From Mycobacterium sp. SMC-8 (lineage in GTDB: Bacteria > Actinomycetota > Actinomycetes > Mycobacteriales > Mycobacteriaceae): a stretch of 64,000 nt of DNA. Of the stretch, positions 53,611 to 62,721 are shown piece after piece. The DNA lies in contig NZ_CP079865.1 in assembly GCF_025263565.1 (NCBI RefSeq), positions 5,828,001 through 5,892,000 on the forward strand, read 5' to 3'. The notes under the pieces were generated by a model, which had not been told where the DNA came from, did no database searches, and saw only the letters and a program-made list of their open reading frames with translations. A program made the position numbers and the translations under genes. How positions within the stretch are numbered: the stretch's first letter is position 1; each line of letters starts with the position of its first letter.

Positions 53611-54277
53611 GTCTCGGTCAGGCACAACAGGGGAGGTCACCTGGAGACCTCGCCGGATCGGAAAACCCGACGGCCCGGACGACCGACTCGGCCGCCCCGG
53701 CCCCACTCACACGCTGGTTCGTGGTTTTGAGTTATTTGCTCCGTAAGAAGCTGTTTGGGACCGTACAAACCGATCCGGCCAAAGTCATATCGCCGGAGAA
53801 CGTGTCGCACGCAGATCACGGAATGATCACGACGGGGAGCGTTCGCCGTCCGTGCAGGTCAGATGGATGTTTGACGCAGGCGTCAGGACAGACCGCCAGT
53901 CCGGCGAAAGTGAGTCAAATCACCGGTTTTTTGTGAGCTGGACCACTTGCGTCGCGGACCGCAGACCGCTCAGAGTCGCCGCATCGCACGCAAGAAGCCT
54001 TGATCGGCTTGTCGATGCGCCCGTCGCGGGCGAGTCGGTTCGCTGGCCCGGGACGATCACCGCTTCCCTGCCATCATCTAATTCCCCTTTCCTGCAACCG
54101 ATTTCGATGGACGTCAGTGAACCACCGCAGCCCGGCGCACAGCCCCCTCGGCCGAATCCTCTTGCAGGTTAGCCGTGTTCGCTGCGGCACGACTTGGGTC
54201 GACCAGCGGCCGAAGCACCCCCCGGACACCAAACCGAGACGCCGGCAACGAATACGGGTACCGTCTCTAATTCCGGC
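53611..54277. repeat. 667-bp direct repeat, copy 2 (right of the IS1634-family element)
   Basis: Copy of 51167-51833. Differences: C for G at 53770, C for G in the CAGGCG stretch near 53880, T for C near 53927 and A for G near 54053. It is followed at 54278 by sequence not present at the left side, so the pre-insertion locus read from 51166 through one copy to 54278. Confidence 0.9.
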
Positions 54278-54474
54278 GAACCGGTTCAATCGCGCTTGTC
54301 AGGGCGAAAAGCGCTCGAATTGACCGGCTTTCATCCCGATCAAGACTGAAACCGGTTGGCGCGCAACACGACAACGTGGTCGACAATCGGCCATGCCGTC
54401 ACACCCGACCATCCTGACAGCTGTCAAACATTACGACAGTAAATACGAGGAATTGGCCGATTTCGGGCAAGGAA
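54278..54474. other. 197-bp non-coding region with several palindromes, upstream side of the Rpf locus
   Basis: Lower GC than the surroundings and no gene seen. It holds GAACCGGTTC (54278-54287), a second AACCGGTT 71 bases further (54350-54357) and the perfect 12-bp palindrome TGACAGCTGTCA (54415-54426). Before the IS insertion it was about 900 bases upstream of the RpfE-like gene and downstream of mobA. Confidence 0.4.
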
Positions 54475-55116
54475 TTAGCGATAGTCATTGTTAAAGGAAT
54501 CAATGGCAATTTGCTGGGACAATCGCGGCGGCACAACTGCGGCCAGCTCGTCTGCCGTGTTGACGTTGGCCAGGGACGGCTGGGGCGGCAGCACGATCCG
54601 TTGGGTGTCGACCGCATTCACCAGCGACCGCATGCTGCGCTCCCCCGCCGCGAGCAGCTCCGAGACGACGGTGTGCAGGGCCGTTCGGTAGATACCCGCG
54701 AGGTAGTGGTCGCGCCCGTCCCACGGGAGCACCACGTCCGCATCCAACCGGCCCGCGGGGGCGGCGAGGACATCGATCACCTCGGAGGTCAGCGCCGGCA
54801 TGTCGACCGCACACAGGAACGCGTGCGCGCGGCCTGATTCGGCGGCGGCACGCAGACCCCGCCCGGCCGCCAGCAGCGGCCCCACGCCGCGGATCTCGTC
54901 GCGCAGCACGACGGCATCCAGGTCTGGCAACGCCTGACCGGGGGCGGCGACCACGAAGACCGGATCGCAGCGTTCACGCACCACGGCGACCACGCGCTCG
55001 ACAAGGGTGACGGACCCCGAGGGCCCGTCGACGGTCAACGTGGCCTTGTCCCGACCCATCCGCCGGGAGGCTCCCCCGGCGAGTACGACAGCAGCCAACG
55101 GCAGCGGTGACGTCAC
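54475..55116 (-). CDS. mobA: Molybdenum cofactor guanylyltransferase
   Basis: 213 residues. MobA transfers GMP from GTP to molybdopterin. Seen: the nucleotide motif [18 protein letters not shown] near 10-27, the [14 protein letters not shown] region near 78-91 and the metal-binding CAVDMPAL near 102-109. It corresponds to Rv2453c. GTG 55116 has TAACGT seven bases upstream, a leaderless box. The C terminus ([14 protein letters not shown]) runs into AT-richer DNA at the edge of the Rpf intergenic region. Confidence 0.88.
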   Translation of the reverse strand: MTSPLPLAAVVLAGGASRRMGRDKATLTVDGPSGSVTLVERVVAVVRERCDPVFVVAAPGQALPDLDAVVLRDEIRGVGPLLAAGRGLRAAAESGRAHAFLCAVDMPALTSEVIDVLAAPAGRLDADVVLPWDGRDHYLAGIYRTALHTVVSELLAAGERSMRSLVNAVDTQRIVLPPQPSLANVNTADELAAVVPPRLSQQIAIDSFNNDYR

Positions 55117-55123
55117 ACCGGTG

Positions 55124-55129
55124 ACGTTA
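55124..55129 (-). promoter_or_regulatory. -10 box for a leaderless mobA transcript
   Basis: TAACGT on the minus strand, seven bases before GTG 55116. It lies in the 46-bp gap after korB, so mobA has its own promoter. Confidence 0.45.
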
Positions 55130-55162
55130 GCGCAGCTACCTAGGCTGGGTCAGCCAGTCGGA

Positions 55163-56245
55163 TCAGTCGACTGTCCAGGTGTCTTTACCGCGCAGCAGCG
55201 ACTGCAGGGCAGCGGTGTCGTGCGCCCTGGTCTCGCGCGCGGTGGCCAGCTGCTGACGGGCCGCGTCGTCGTAGGTCGGCTTGCTGACCTGACGGAAGAT
55301 CCCCATGACCATGTGGTCGAGGTTCTGCTCGGACAGCCGCGACAGCGCGAACGCGTACGCCGGATCCTCGACCGTCGCGTCGTGGACCACGATCTCGTCG
55401 GCCGACACGTCGGCGGTCTTGGCGACCTCCAGCCCGTATCCGGACTTGACCACGCAGTACTCACTGTCAGGACCGAAGGTGATCGGCTGTCCGTGGGTGA
55501 TGTTGATCAGCCGCTCCTCGGCGCCTTCCTTGCGCAGCGCGTCGAACGAGCCGTCGTTGAAGATCGGGCAGTCCTGCATGATCTCCACCAGCGCCGCACC
55601 GCGGTGCTGGGCGGCGCCGCGAAGCACCTCGGACAGTCCCTTGCGGTCCGAGTCCAGTGCGCGGCCCACGAAGGTCGCCTCGGCGCCGAGCGCCAGGGAG
55701 ACCGGGTTGAACGGGTAGTCCAGCGAGCCCATCGGCGTCGACTTGGTGACCTTGCCCGTCTCCGAGGTCGGCGAGTACTGCCCCTTGGTCAGACCGTAGA
55801 TCCGGTTGTTGAACAGCAGGATCGTGATGTTGATGTTGCGGCGCAGCGCGTGGATGAGGTGGTTGCCGCCGATCGACAGCGCGTCACCGTCACCGGTGAC
55901 CACCCACACCGAGAGGTCCTCGCGCGCGAGCGCGAGGCCGGTGGCGATGGTGGGGGCGCGACCGTGGATCGAGTGGAAGCCGTAGGTCTCCAGGTAGTAC
56001 GGGAACCGGCTGGAGCAGCCGATGCCGCTGACGAACGCGATGTTCTCGCGACGCAGACCCAGCTCGGGCAAGAAGTTGCGGATCGTGTTGAGGATGACGT
56101 AGTCGCCGCAACCGGGGCACCAGCGGACCTCCTGGTCGCTGGTGAAGTCCTTGGCCTTCTGCGGCTGGTCGGTCGTCGGGACCAGGCTGGTCTTGGTCAG
56201 GCCGGACGGAGTCAGCCCCAGGTCACTGCCGATCAGGTCGGTCAT
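55163..56245 (-). CDS. korB: 2-oxoglutarate:ferredoxin oxidoreductase beta subunit
   Basis: 360 residues. KorB holds thiamine diphosphate and the iron-sulfur cluster. Seen: VRWCPGCGDYVILN (CxxC cluster ligands) near 41-54, GIGCSSRFPYYLETYGFHSIHGRA near 74-97 and the thiamine-binding GDGDALSIGGNHL near 119-131, NNRIYGLTKGQYSPTS near 146-161. In mycobacteria KorAB is a CO2-releasing, anaerobic-tolerant alternative to 2-oxoglutarate dehydrogenase. ATG 56245 follows GAGGAG; the frame is open to 56293 but without a site. The gap to korA is 28 bases. Confidence 0.95.
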   Translation of the reverse strand: MTDLIGSDLGLTPSGLTKTSLVPTTDQPQKAKDFTSDQEVRWCPGCGDYVILNTIRNFLPELGLRRENIAFVSGIGCSSRFPYYLETYGFHSIHGRAPTIATGLALAREDLSVWVVTGDGDALSIGGNHLIHALRRNINITILLFNNRIYGLTKGQYSPTSETGKVTKSTPMGSLDYPFNPVSLALGAEATFVGRALDSDRKGLSEVLRGAAQHRGAALVEIMQDCPIFNDGSFDALRKEGAEERLINITHGQPITFGPDSEYCVVKSGYGLEVAKTADVSADEIVVHDATVEDPAYAFALSRLSEQNLDHMVMGIFRQVSKPTYDDAARQQLATARETRAHDTAALQSLLRGKDTWTVD

Positions 56246-56273
56246 TTCGGCTCCTCGCGCAAGTGCTCGTCGG

Positions 56274-58226
56274 TCATGCGTTCGCTCCCACACCAGTCGC
56301 GTCGGTCGCCGGGGCCTCGATGGTGGCCGCGGCCAGCCGCGCGAACTTGGCCTTCTCGATTTCCTTGTCGCCGAGCGTTCCCTCCAGCGCGGCGTCGATG
56401 ATGCCCTCCACCTCGTCGGCGAGGAACGCCATCCCTTCCACCTTGGTCACCGACTGTACGTCGACCAGATACTTCCCACGCAGCAGCAACGCGAGCTGGC
56501 CGAGGTTCATCTCTGGGACGACCACCCTGGCGTAGCGGTTGAGCACCTCGCCCAGGTTCGCGGGGAACGGGTTGAGGTGCCGCAGCTGCGCGTGCGCGAC
56601 CCTGATGCCGTTGCGGCGTGCGCGCCGGCAGGCCTCACCGATCGGGCCGTAGCTGCTGCCCCAGCCCAGCATCAGCAGCTCGGCATCGCCGGTCGGATCG
56701 TCGACCTCGAGGTCGGGCACCGCGATCCCGGCGATCTTCTCGTTGCGCAGGCGGACCATCAGGTCGTGGTTCTTGGGCTCGTACGAGATGTTGCCCGAGC
56801 CGTTGGCCGATTCCAGGCCACCGATCCGGTGCGCCAGCCCGGGAGTGCCAGGGACCGCGAACTGGCGGGCCAGCGTCTCGGGATCGCGGGCGTACGGCTG
56901 GAAGGGCTCACCTTCCTTGGCGAAGGTGTGCTCGATCTTGTCGTAGGAGGACACGTCCGGGATCCGCCACGGCTCCGAGCCGTTGGCGATCGCACCGTCG
57001 GACAGGATCATCACCGGGGTGTGGTAGTCGATCGCGATCCGCGCGGCCTCCACGGCAATGTCGAAGCAGTCCGACGGCGAACGCGGGGCCAGCACGGCCA
57101 CCGGCGACTCGCCGTTGCGGCCGAACATCGCCTGCAGCAGGTCGGCCTGTTCGGTCTTGGTGGGCAGACCCGTCGAAGGCCCGCCGCGCTGGACGTCGAT
57201 GACGATCAGCGGCAGCTCGGTCATCACGGCCAGGCCGATCGCCTCGGACTTCAACGAGACGCCGGGCCCCGACGTGCTCGTGACACCGAGCGCGCCCCCG
57301 TATGACGCGCCGATGGCCGCGCCGATACCGGCGATCTCATCCTCGGCCTGGAACGTCAGCACGTTGAAGTTCTTGTGCTTGGACAGCTCGTGGAGGATGT
57401 CCGAGGCCGGGGTGATCGGGTATGTGCCGAGCACGATCTGCAGGTCGGCGAGGTGCCCAGCGGAGATCAAGCCGTAGGCCAGCGCGGTGTTGCCGGAGAT
57501 CTGCCGGTATTCGCCGGTCTTGAGCTTGGCCGGGGAAACCTCGTAGGTGGTGCCGAACGCCTCGGTGGTCTCGCCGTAGTTCCACCCTGCCTTGAGCGCC
57601 AGCACGTTGGCCTCGGCGACATCGGGCTTACGGGCGAACTTCTCCCGGATGAAGGCCTCGCTGTGCTCCAGTTCGCGGCCGTACATCCACGACAGCAGCC
57701 CGAGCGCGAACATGTTCTTGGCGCGCTGGCCGTCCTTCTTGGTGGCCCCGATGGATTCGACCGCGCCGAGCGTCAGGGTCGTCATCGGGACCGCCTGCAC
57801 GACATAGTCCGAGAGTTCGTCGCTCTCCAGCGGGTTGGCGTCGTAGCCGACCTTGGCGAGGTTGCGCTTGGTGAACTCGTCGGAGTTCGCGATGATCAGG
57901 CCGCCCCGGGGCAGGTCCGACACGTTGGCCTTGAGCGCGGCGGGGTTCATCGCGACCAGCACATCGGGACGGTCACCGGCGGTGAGGATGTCGTAATCGG
58001 CGATCTGGATCTGGAACGACGACACGCCGGGCAGGGTGCCCTGAGGGGCGCGGATCTCGGCCGGGTAGTTCGGCTGGGTGGCCAGGTCGTTGCCGAAGAG
58101 CGCGGCCTCGGAGGTGAACCGGTCGCCGGTGAGCTGCATTCCGTCACCGGAGTCGCCGGCGAACCGGATGACGACTTTTTCCAGCTTCTGCCGAGGCGTT
58201 GCGGCCGCGTTGCCGTTCTCTCCCAC
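56274..58226 (-). CDS. korA: 2-oxoglutarate:ferredoxin oxidoreductase alpha subunit
   Basis: 650 residues with the gamma domain fused at the N terminus (VVIRFAGDSGDGMQLTGDRF near 19-38) and the alpha (pyrimidine-binding and transketolase C-terminal) domains behind (TYPITPASDILHELS near 258-272, AEDEIAGIGAAIGASYGGA near 286-304). Normal length for Rv2455c-type KorA. The frame is open to 58328; GTG 58226 is chosen because GGAAGG lies upstream and the N terminus then matches the family. ATG 58241 is an alternative. Confidence 0.93.
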   Translation of the reverse strand: MGENGNAAATPRQKLEKVVIRFAGDSGDGMQLTGDRFTSEAALFGNDLATQPNYPAEIRAPQGTLPGVSSFQIQIADYDILTAGDRPDVLVAMNPAALKANVSDLPRGGLIIANSDEFTKRNLAKVGYDANPLESDELSDYVVQAVPMTTLTLGAVESIGATKKDGQRAKNMFALGLLSWMYGRELEHSEAFIREKFARKPDVAEANVLALKAGWNYGETTEAFGTTYEVSPAKLKTGEYRQISGNTALAYGLISAGHLADLQIVLGTYPITPASDILHELSKHKNFNVLTFQAEDEIAGIGAAIGASYGGALGVTSTSGPGVSLKSEAIGLAVMTELPLIVIDVQRGGPSTGLPTKTEQADLLQAMFGRNGESPVAVLAPRSPSDCFDIAVEAARIAIDYHTPVMILSDGAIANGSEPWRIPDVSSYDKIEHTFAKEGEPFQPYARDPETLARQFAVPGTPGLAHRIGGLESANGSGNISYEPKNHDLMVRLRNEKIAGIAVPDLEVDDPTGDAELLMLGWGSSYGPIGEACRRARRNGIRVAHAQLRHLNPFPANLGEVLNRYARVVVPEMNLGQLALLLRGKYLVDVQSVTKVEGMAFLADEVEGIIDAALEGTLGDKEIEKAKFARLAAATIEAPATDATGVGANA

Positions 58227-58564
58227 TCGCCTGCCTTCCATGAGCTGCCCGGTGCTGTCAGGGCCACATCTGGCGAATACCCACCGAGTCGCAGTCGACG
58301 CAACGCGCCGCGAATGGGTGTCCACCACAATTTGGTGTCACTAGCAGTACCGATTATTGCACTTCTCTTAGGCCGTCCTATACCAGCCGACGCGGCGACG
58401 TTTCGGGGCCGCCTCACCGAACGCACAGTTCAGCGCGTCGCCCGCAGTCACGATGAGACAAAATTGTGTTGTTCGTCACGTTTACAAGACACCTCGGCGC
58501 GACGCCGTTTTCTTAGAAACGGTTACCCATCAGTAGCTGCCAGCTAGCACCTGCGACCTTGGGG
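58227..58564. other. 338-bp intergenic region upstream of korA
   Basis: No gene is seen. It contains, reading from the LacI-type gene: a 13-bp palindrome TAGCTG-C-CAGCTA (58534-58546), a hairpin CCGTTT-TCTTAG-AAACGG (58505-58522) that could end LacI transcription, and lower-GC sequence near 58340-58375 where the korA promoter probably lies. I cannot assign a -10 box with confidence. Confidence 0.4.
58505..58522 (-). terminator. Possible terminator of the LacI-type gene
   Basis: CCGTTT and AAACGG with a six-base loop, 43 bases after the stop at 58565. Weak stem, so only a candidate. Confidence 0.3.
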
Positions 58565-59575
58565 TCAGTGATGGACGGGCACGTTGTAGGGCGTCACCAC
58601 CTGGATCGGCACCGGCCGCACGGGCTCCGCCGGCAAAGCGCCCTGCTCCTGCAGGATCAGGCGTAGCGCGAGGCGGGCGTCGGCACGCAGATCGTTGTGC
58701 AGCACCGCCGAGATCCGGCCATCACGCAGCAGCCGCCGATTGTCGGCGTCCAGGTCGTGCGCGATGAACACCCTGCACTCCCGCTCGAGTTTCTCGAACG
58801 CCGCGACCGTCGCCACGTTGCCGCCACCGACCGAGTAGACCGCCCGCACGCCGGGGTTGGCCTTGAGCGCCTCGAGCACCAGACGCTCATTGGTGGCGTC
58901 GATGCCGTCGCTGTCACTGACCTCGACGATCGCGCGTCCCGACGGGCGCAGCGCCGAACGGAACCCGACCTCCCGCTCGCCTTCCCCGCGGAACACCGTG
59001 CGACTCAGGGTGATCAGCACATCGGACGGTGCGTCCCCGAGCCACTGCTGCATCAGGTAGGCCGCCGTGACGCCGGCGCCGTGGTTGTCGATGCCCACAT
59101 AGCCGCACCGCGCACTCGACGGCACATCGGTCGTGTAGGTCACCACCGGGACCCCGGACTCGACGAGCCGGTCGACGGCCTCGGCCACCGCGGAATCGTC
59201 GGGCGCCTTGAGCACCACCCCGTGGCTGCCCCGGATCCTGTCCAGCGCCTCCACCGTCTGCGCAGGGGAACCGGACTCCCACAGATGAAACCGGGCCCGC
59301 ATCATCGCCGGTGCGAACGCGGGCAGTTCGGCCTCCACGGCCGCACGAAATGCGTCGGAGAACCGCTGCGGGGTCTGCATGACCACATCGACCAGATAAC
59401 GCCGGCCGTTGAGCCGCAGCTGGGCCCGCTGCTTGTCCAGGTCGGCGATCGCCTGCCTCACCTCGGCCACGGTGTTCTCGCGGACCCCCGGCCGGTTGTG
59501 CAGCACGCGGTCCACGGTCGCCTCGCTGAGCCCGGCCTGCTGCGCGATCTCGCGCACCTTGTACCTGTGCGGCAC
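58565..59575 (-). CDS. LacI-family sugar-responsive regulator
   Basis: 336 residues from GTG 59575. The helix-turn-helix and hinge are at about 4-55 (KVREIAQQAGLSEATVDRVLHNRPGV), followed by a periplasmic-binding-type effector domain (VVLKAPDDSAVAEAVDRLVESGVPVVTYTTD, and VIAHDL-like FIAHDLDADNRRLL near the end). The effector half is of the DUF/inositol-monosaccharide type. GAGGAGAG precedes GTG. It faces the PhyH operon and probably acts on the 21-bp palindrome at 59653-59673. The open frame to 59776 runs over that operator and is not used. Confidence 0.9.
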   Translation of the reverse strand: MPHRYKVREIAQQAGLSEATVDRVLHNRPGVRENTVAEVRQAIADLDKQRAQLRLNGRRYLVDVVMQTPQRFSDAFRAAVEAELPAFAPAMMRARFHLWESGSPAQTVEALDRIRGSHGVVLKAPDDSAVAEAVDRLVESGVPVVTYTTDVPSSARCGYVGIDNHGAGVTAAYLMQQWLGDAPSDVLITLSRTVFRGEGEREVGFRSALRPSGRAIVEVSDSDGIDATNERLVLEALKANPGVRAVYSVGGGNVATVAAFEKLERECRVFIAHDLDADNRRLLRDGRISAVLHNDLRADARLALRLILQEQGALPAEPVRPVPIQVVTPYNVPVHH

Positions 59576-59652
59576 GTGGCTCTCCTCTCCCGCGCAGTGG
59601 CCGCCGGCCGGCCGCGACCGCTGAGGTGTTTTTGATGGATTCATGCCGTTGA

Positions 59653-59673
59653 TTGCGGTGCTGATCACAGCAA
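59653..59673. promoter_or_regulatory. Probable LacI-type operator
   Basis: Half-sites TTGCGGTGCT and ATCACAGCAA around a central G match at eight of ten positions. Length, odd symmetry and place in the divergent region, 78 bases before the LacI start and 12 bases before GTG 59685, fit a LacI-family operator. Confidence 0.55.
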
Positions 59674-59684
59674 GACTAGGCGGC

Positions 59685-60851
59685 GTGGCAGCACCGCTCA
59701 ACACCGCGCCCAGCCCGTGGCTGGATGACTCTGACCTCGACCTCGACGAATTTCGCCGCCAGGTCGAGCGCGACACCGACCTCAGCGTTTACCCGCACGC
59801 CCGCGAGGTACGCGACAACGTGCTCGTCTACTCCGCGCCGGCGATGGCCCGCACGACCGACCGACGCGCGTTGCAGGCCGAGCTGATCCGGGCGCTGGCC
59901 GACGGCCCCGGCGTCGTGGTGTTCACCGAGGCCTTCGACACCGACGTCGTGGACCGCACCAACGACGCGTTCTTCGCGCTCATCGAGGCCCAGCGCGCGG
60001 CTGGCCTCGCCGCTGGGGACCACTTCGGTGCGCCCGGCGCGAACGACCGCATCTGGAACGCCGCGCAGAAGCTGGCGCTGCACGACCCGCAGGTGTTCGC
60101 CGACTACTACGCCAACGACGCCCTCGCGGTCGTCTGCCAGGCCTGGCTGGGGCCGCGCTACCAGGTCACCTCACAGGTCAACGTCGTCAATCCGGGCGGC
60201 AAAGCCCAGGTGCCGCACCGGGATTACCACCTCGGCTTCGTTCCCGAGCAGCACCTGTCCGCCTATCCGGCGCACATCCACCGCACGTCCCCGACGCTGA
60301 CGCTGCAGGGCGCCGTCGCGCACTGCGACATGCCCGTCGAGAGCGGGCCGACCATGCTGCTGCCCCATTCGCAGCGCTTCACCGGCGGCTACCTCGCGTT
60401 CAACCGGCCCGCGTTCATCGACTACTTCGCCGCGCATCACGTCCAGCTGCCGCTGCGCACCGGCGACGCGGTGTTCTTCAATCCGGCGCTGTATCACGGT
60501 GCGGGCACCAACGTCTCGGCCGACATCCGCCGCATCGCGAACCTGATGCAGATCAGCTCACCGTTCGGCCGGGCCATGGAGGCGCTGGACCGCACCGCGA
60601 TGGTGCGCGCCGTCTATCCCGCCCTGTTGGCCATGCAAGCCGCCGGCCGGCCGCACCGCGACGTGGAGAACGCCGTGGTGGCCACCGCCGAGGGCTATGC
60701 GTTCCCGACCAACCTGGACAGCGACCAACCCATCGGCAGCCTGGCCCCACTGAGCCAGGTCGACACCGTGCTCGACGCACTGGCCGCAAACCTCACCGCG
60801 GACGAACTCGACATCGCGCTTCGCGATCACAACGAACGGAGAAACCCATGA
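59685..60851 (+). CDS. Phytanoyl-CoA dioxygenase (PhyH)-family Fe(II)/2-oxoglutarate oxygenase
   Basis: 388 residues from GTG 59685. Iron ligands can be placed in VPHRDYHLGF (His and Asp, about 186-190) and LYHGAGTN (His, about 278), with the 2-oxoglutarate Arg in SADIRRIAN. The open frame goes back to ATG 59643, but the LacI-type operator lies between the two, so the later start is preferred. PhyH proteins hydroxylate many small substrates besides phytanoyl-CoA. As first gene before two Gfo/Idh enzymes and a sugar isomerase, it probably hydroxylates or demethylates a sugar or cyclitol derivative. The next ATG overlaps its stop. Confidence 0.85.
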   Translation: MAAPLNTAPSPWLDDSDLDLDEFRRQVERDTDLSVYPHAREVRDNVLVYSAPAMARTTDRRALQAELIRALADGPGVVVFTEAFDTDVVDRTNDAFFALIEAQRAAGLAAGDHFGAPGANDRIWNAAQKLALHDPQVFADYYANDALAVVCQAWLGPRYQVTSQVNVVNPGGKAQVPHRDYHLGFVPEQHLSAYPAHIHRTSPTLTLQGAVAHCDMPVESGPTMLLPHSQRFTGGYLAFNRPAFIDYFAAHHVQLPLRTGDAVFFNPALYHGAGTNVSADIRRIANLMQISSPFGRAMEALDRTAMVRAVYPALLAMQAAGRPHRDVENAVVATAEGYAFPTNLDSDQPIGSLAPLSQVDTVLDALAANLTADELDIALRDHNERRNP

Positions 60852-61852
60852 CCACCCTCGGACTCATCGGCCTCGGCCGGATCGGGGCGTTCCACGCCGA
60901 GACGCTGATCAATCTGCCGGAGGTGTCCGGCCTCGTCATCACCGACGAACGGCCCGACGTCGTCAGCGAGGTGGCCGCCAAATACGGTGCCACGCCGGTG
61001 GAATCGGTCGAGAAGCTGTTGTCCTCGGGCATCGATGGCGTGGTCGTCGCGGCGGCCACTCCCGCGCACGCGGAGTTGACTCTGGCCGCCGTCGAGCGCG
61101 GGCTGCCGACGTTCTGCGAGAAGCCGATCGCGTCCACCGCCGCCGAGAGCGCCCGCGTCGCCGAGGCGATCACCCGTTCGGGAGTGGCCGTCCAGGTGGG
61201 CTATCAGCGCCGATTCGATGCCGCCTTCGCGGCGGTGAAGCAGGCCGTCGACAACGGCACGCTGGGCGCGCTGCACACTGTTCGCAGCACCACGATGGAT
61301 CCCGCTCCCCCGCCGATGGACTACATCAAGGGTTCCGGCGGCATCTTCCGCGACTGCGCCGTGCACGATTTCGACGTGATCCGCTGGGTCACCGGGCAGA
61401 ACGTCGTGGAGGTGTACGCCACCGGCAGCGTGCAGGGCGACCCGCTGTTCGCCGAGTACGGCGACGTCGACACCGCCGCCGTGGTGGTGCGGTTCGACGG
61501 CGGCGCGTTGGGTGTGGTGTCCGCGGCCCGGTACAACGGCCGCGGCTACGACTGCCGCCTTGAGGTGCATGGCTTCGACGACACCGTCGTCGCGGGCTGG
61601 GACCAGGGTGTCCCGGTGCACAACGCCGACCCGTCCTCTGACTTCCCTACCGGTCAGCCGCACCATTTCTTCATGGACCGGTTCACCGAGGCGTTCCGCG
61701 CCGAGCTCGGCGCTTTTGTGAAAGTTGTCGAAGGCGGCCCCATTCAGGGCGCCACAGTCAGCGACGCGGTGGAGGTCGCATGGATCGCCGAAGCTGCCAC
61801 AGAGTCACTGCGCCGAGGTGTTCCGGTGCGCATCGAGGAGGTCAAGGAATGA
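60848..61852 (+). CDS. Gfo/Idh/MocA-family oxidoreductase, inositol 2-dehydrogenase-like
   Basis: 334 residues. The NAD motif GLIGLGRIGAFHAETL is at 5-20, the substrate-domain Lys sits in FCEKPIAST near 92-100, and the catalytic region GGIFRDCAVHDFDVIRWV near 164-181 contains the DxxxH-type Asp/His. The pattern matches myo-inositol 2-dehydrogenases (IolG) closely. It probably oxidises a cyclitol or sugar with NAD. ATG overlaps the PhyH stop; GGAG lies upstream. The next gene also overlaps (ATGA), so all four genes are one operon. Confidence 0.88.
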   Translation: MTTLGLIGLGRIGAFHAETLINLPEVSGLVITDERPDVVSEVAAKYGATPVESVEKLLSSGIDGVVVAAATPAHAELTLAAVERGLPTFCEKPIASTAAESARVAEAITRSGVAVQVGYQRRFDAAFAAVKQAVDNGTLGALHTVRSTTMDPAPPPMDYIKGSGGIFRDCAVHDFDVIRWVTGQNVVEVYATGSVQGDPLFAEYGDVDTAAVVVRFDGGALGVVSAARYNGRGYDCRLEVHGFDDTVVAGWDQGVPVHNADPSSDFPTGQPHHFFMDRFTEAFRAELGAFVKVVEGGPIQGATVSDAVEVAWIAEAATESLRRGVPVRIEEVKE

Positions 61853-62721
61853 AGATCGCGGGTGCACCGATTTCGTGGGGTGTGTGCGAGGTTCCCGGCT
61901 GGGGCTATCAGCTCAGCTCCGATCGGGTGCTGACCGAGATGCGCCAGGCAGGTTTGACGGCAACGGAACTGGGGCCGGAGGGTTTCCTGCCCACTGACAC
62001 CGCCGAACTGGTGCAACTGCTCGACGGTTACGGGCTCGCGTGCGTGGGCGGATTCGTGCCGGTGGTGTTGTACAAGGACGACCACGACCCGGTCGAGGAC
62101 CTGGCCGGACCGCTGGAGTCGCTGGTCGCCGCGGGCGCGGGAGTTGTCGTACTCGCCGCCGCCACCGGCCTGGACGGCTACGACGAACGCCCCGTCCTCG
62201 ACGAGACACAGTGGGCGACTCTGCTGTCCAACCTGGATCGGCTGGCCGACGTCGTCGCCGCGCGCGGTTTGACCGCCGTGCTGCATCCGCACGTCGGCAC
62301 CATGGTGGAGTCGCGCGCGGAGGTCGACCGCGTGCTCGCCGGGTCGCGGATTCCGCTGTGTCTGGACACCGGTCACCTGCTGATCGGGGGCACCGACCCG
62401 CTGGCGCTGACCAAAGAGGTGCCTGAACGGATCAGGCACGCCCACCTCAAGGACGTCGACGCCGGCCTGGCGGCCAAGGTGCAGTCCGGTGAGATGACCT
62501 ACACCCAGGCCGTGGCCGCGGGCATGTACGTCCCGCTGGGCGCCGGCGACGTGGACATCGCCGGCATTGTGAAGACGTTGGAGGACCACGGCTTCGACGG
62601 CTGGTACGTGATGGAGCAGGACAACATCCTCGACCGCGAGCCGGACAAGGCCGGACCACTGGCCGACGTGCTGGCAAGTGTCGAGTACCTGCAGGGCGCG
62701 GCTGCCGGCATCTCGTCGTGA
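61849..62721 (+). CDS. Sugar isomerase/epimerase, IolE/IolH-like TIM barrel
   Basis: 290 residues of the xylose-isomerase-like TIM-barrel family. Metal-site motifs: AVLHPHVGTMVES near 141-153, CLDTGHLLIGG near 172-182 and RHAHLKDVD near 197-205. HPH(V/T)GT and the GYGL...ELGPEGF start are those of 2-keto-myo-inositol dehydratase (IolE) and IolH. It would act on the keto product of the upstream dehydrogenase. The frame is open to 61780 but the ATG at 61849, overlapping the previous stop, is chosen. Confidence 0.87.
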   Translation: MKIAGAPISWGVCEVPGWGYQLSSDRVLTEMRQAGLTATELGPEGFLPTDTAELVQLLDGYGLACVGGFVPVVLYKDDHDPVEDLAGPLESLVAAGAGVVVLAAATGLDGYDERPVLDETQWATLLSNLDRLADVVAARGLTAVLHPHVGTMVESRAEVDRVLAGSRIPLCLDTGHLLIGGTDPLALTKEVPERIRHAHLKDVDAGLAAKVQSGEMTYTQAVAAGMYVPLGAGDVDIAGIVKTLEDHGFDGWYVMEQDNILDREPDKAGPLADVLASVEYLQGAAAGISS

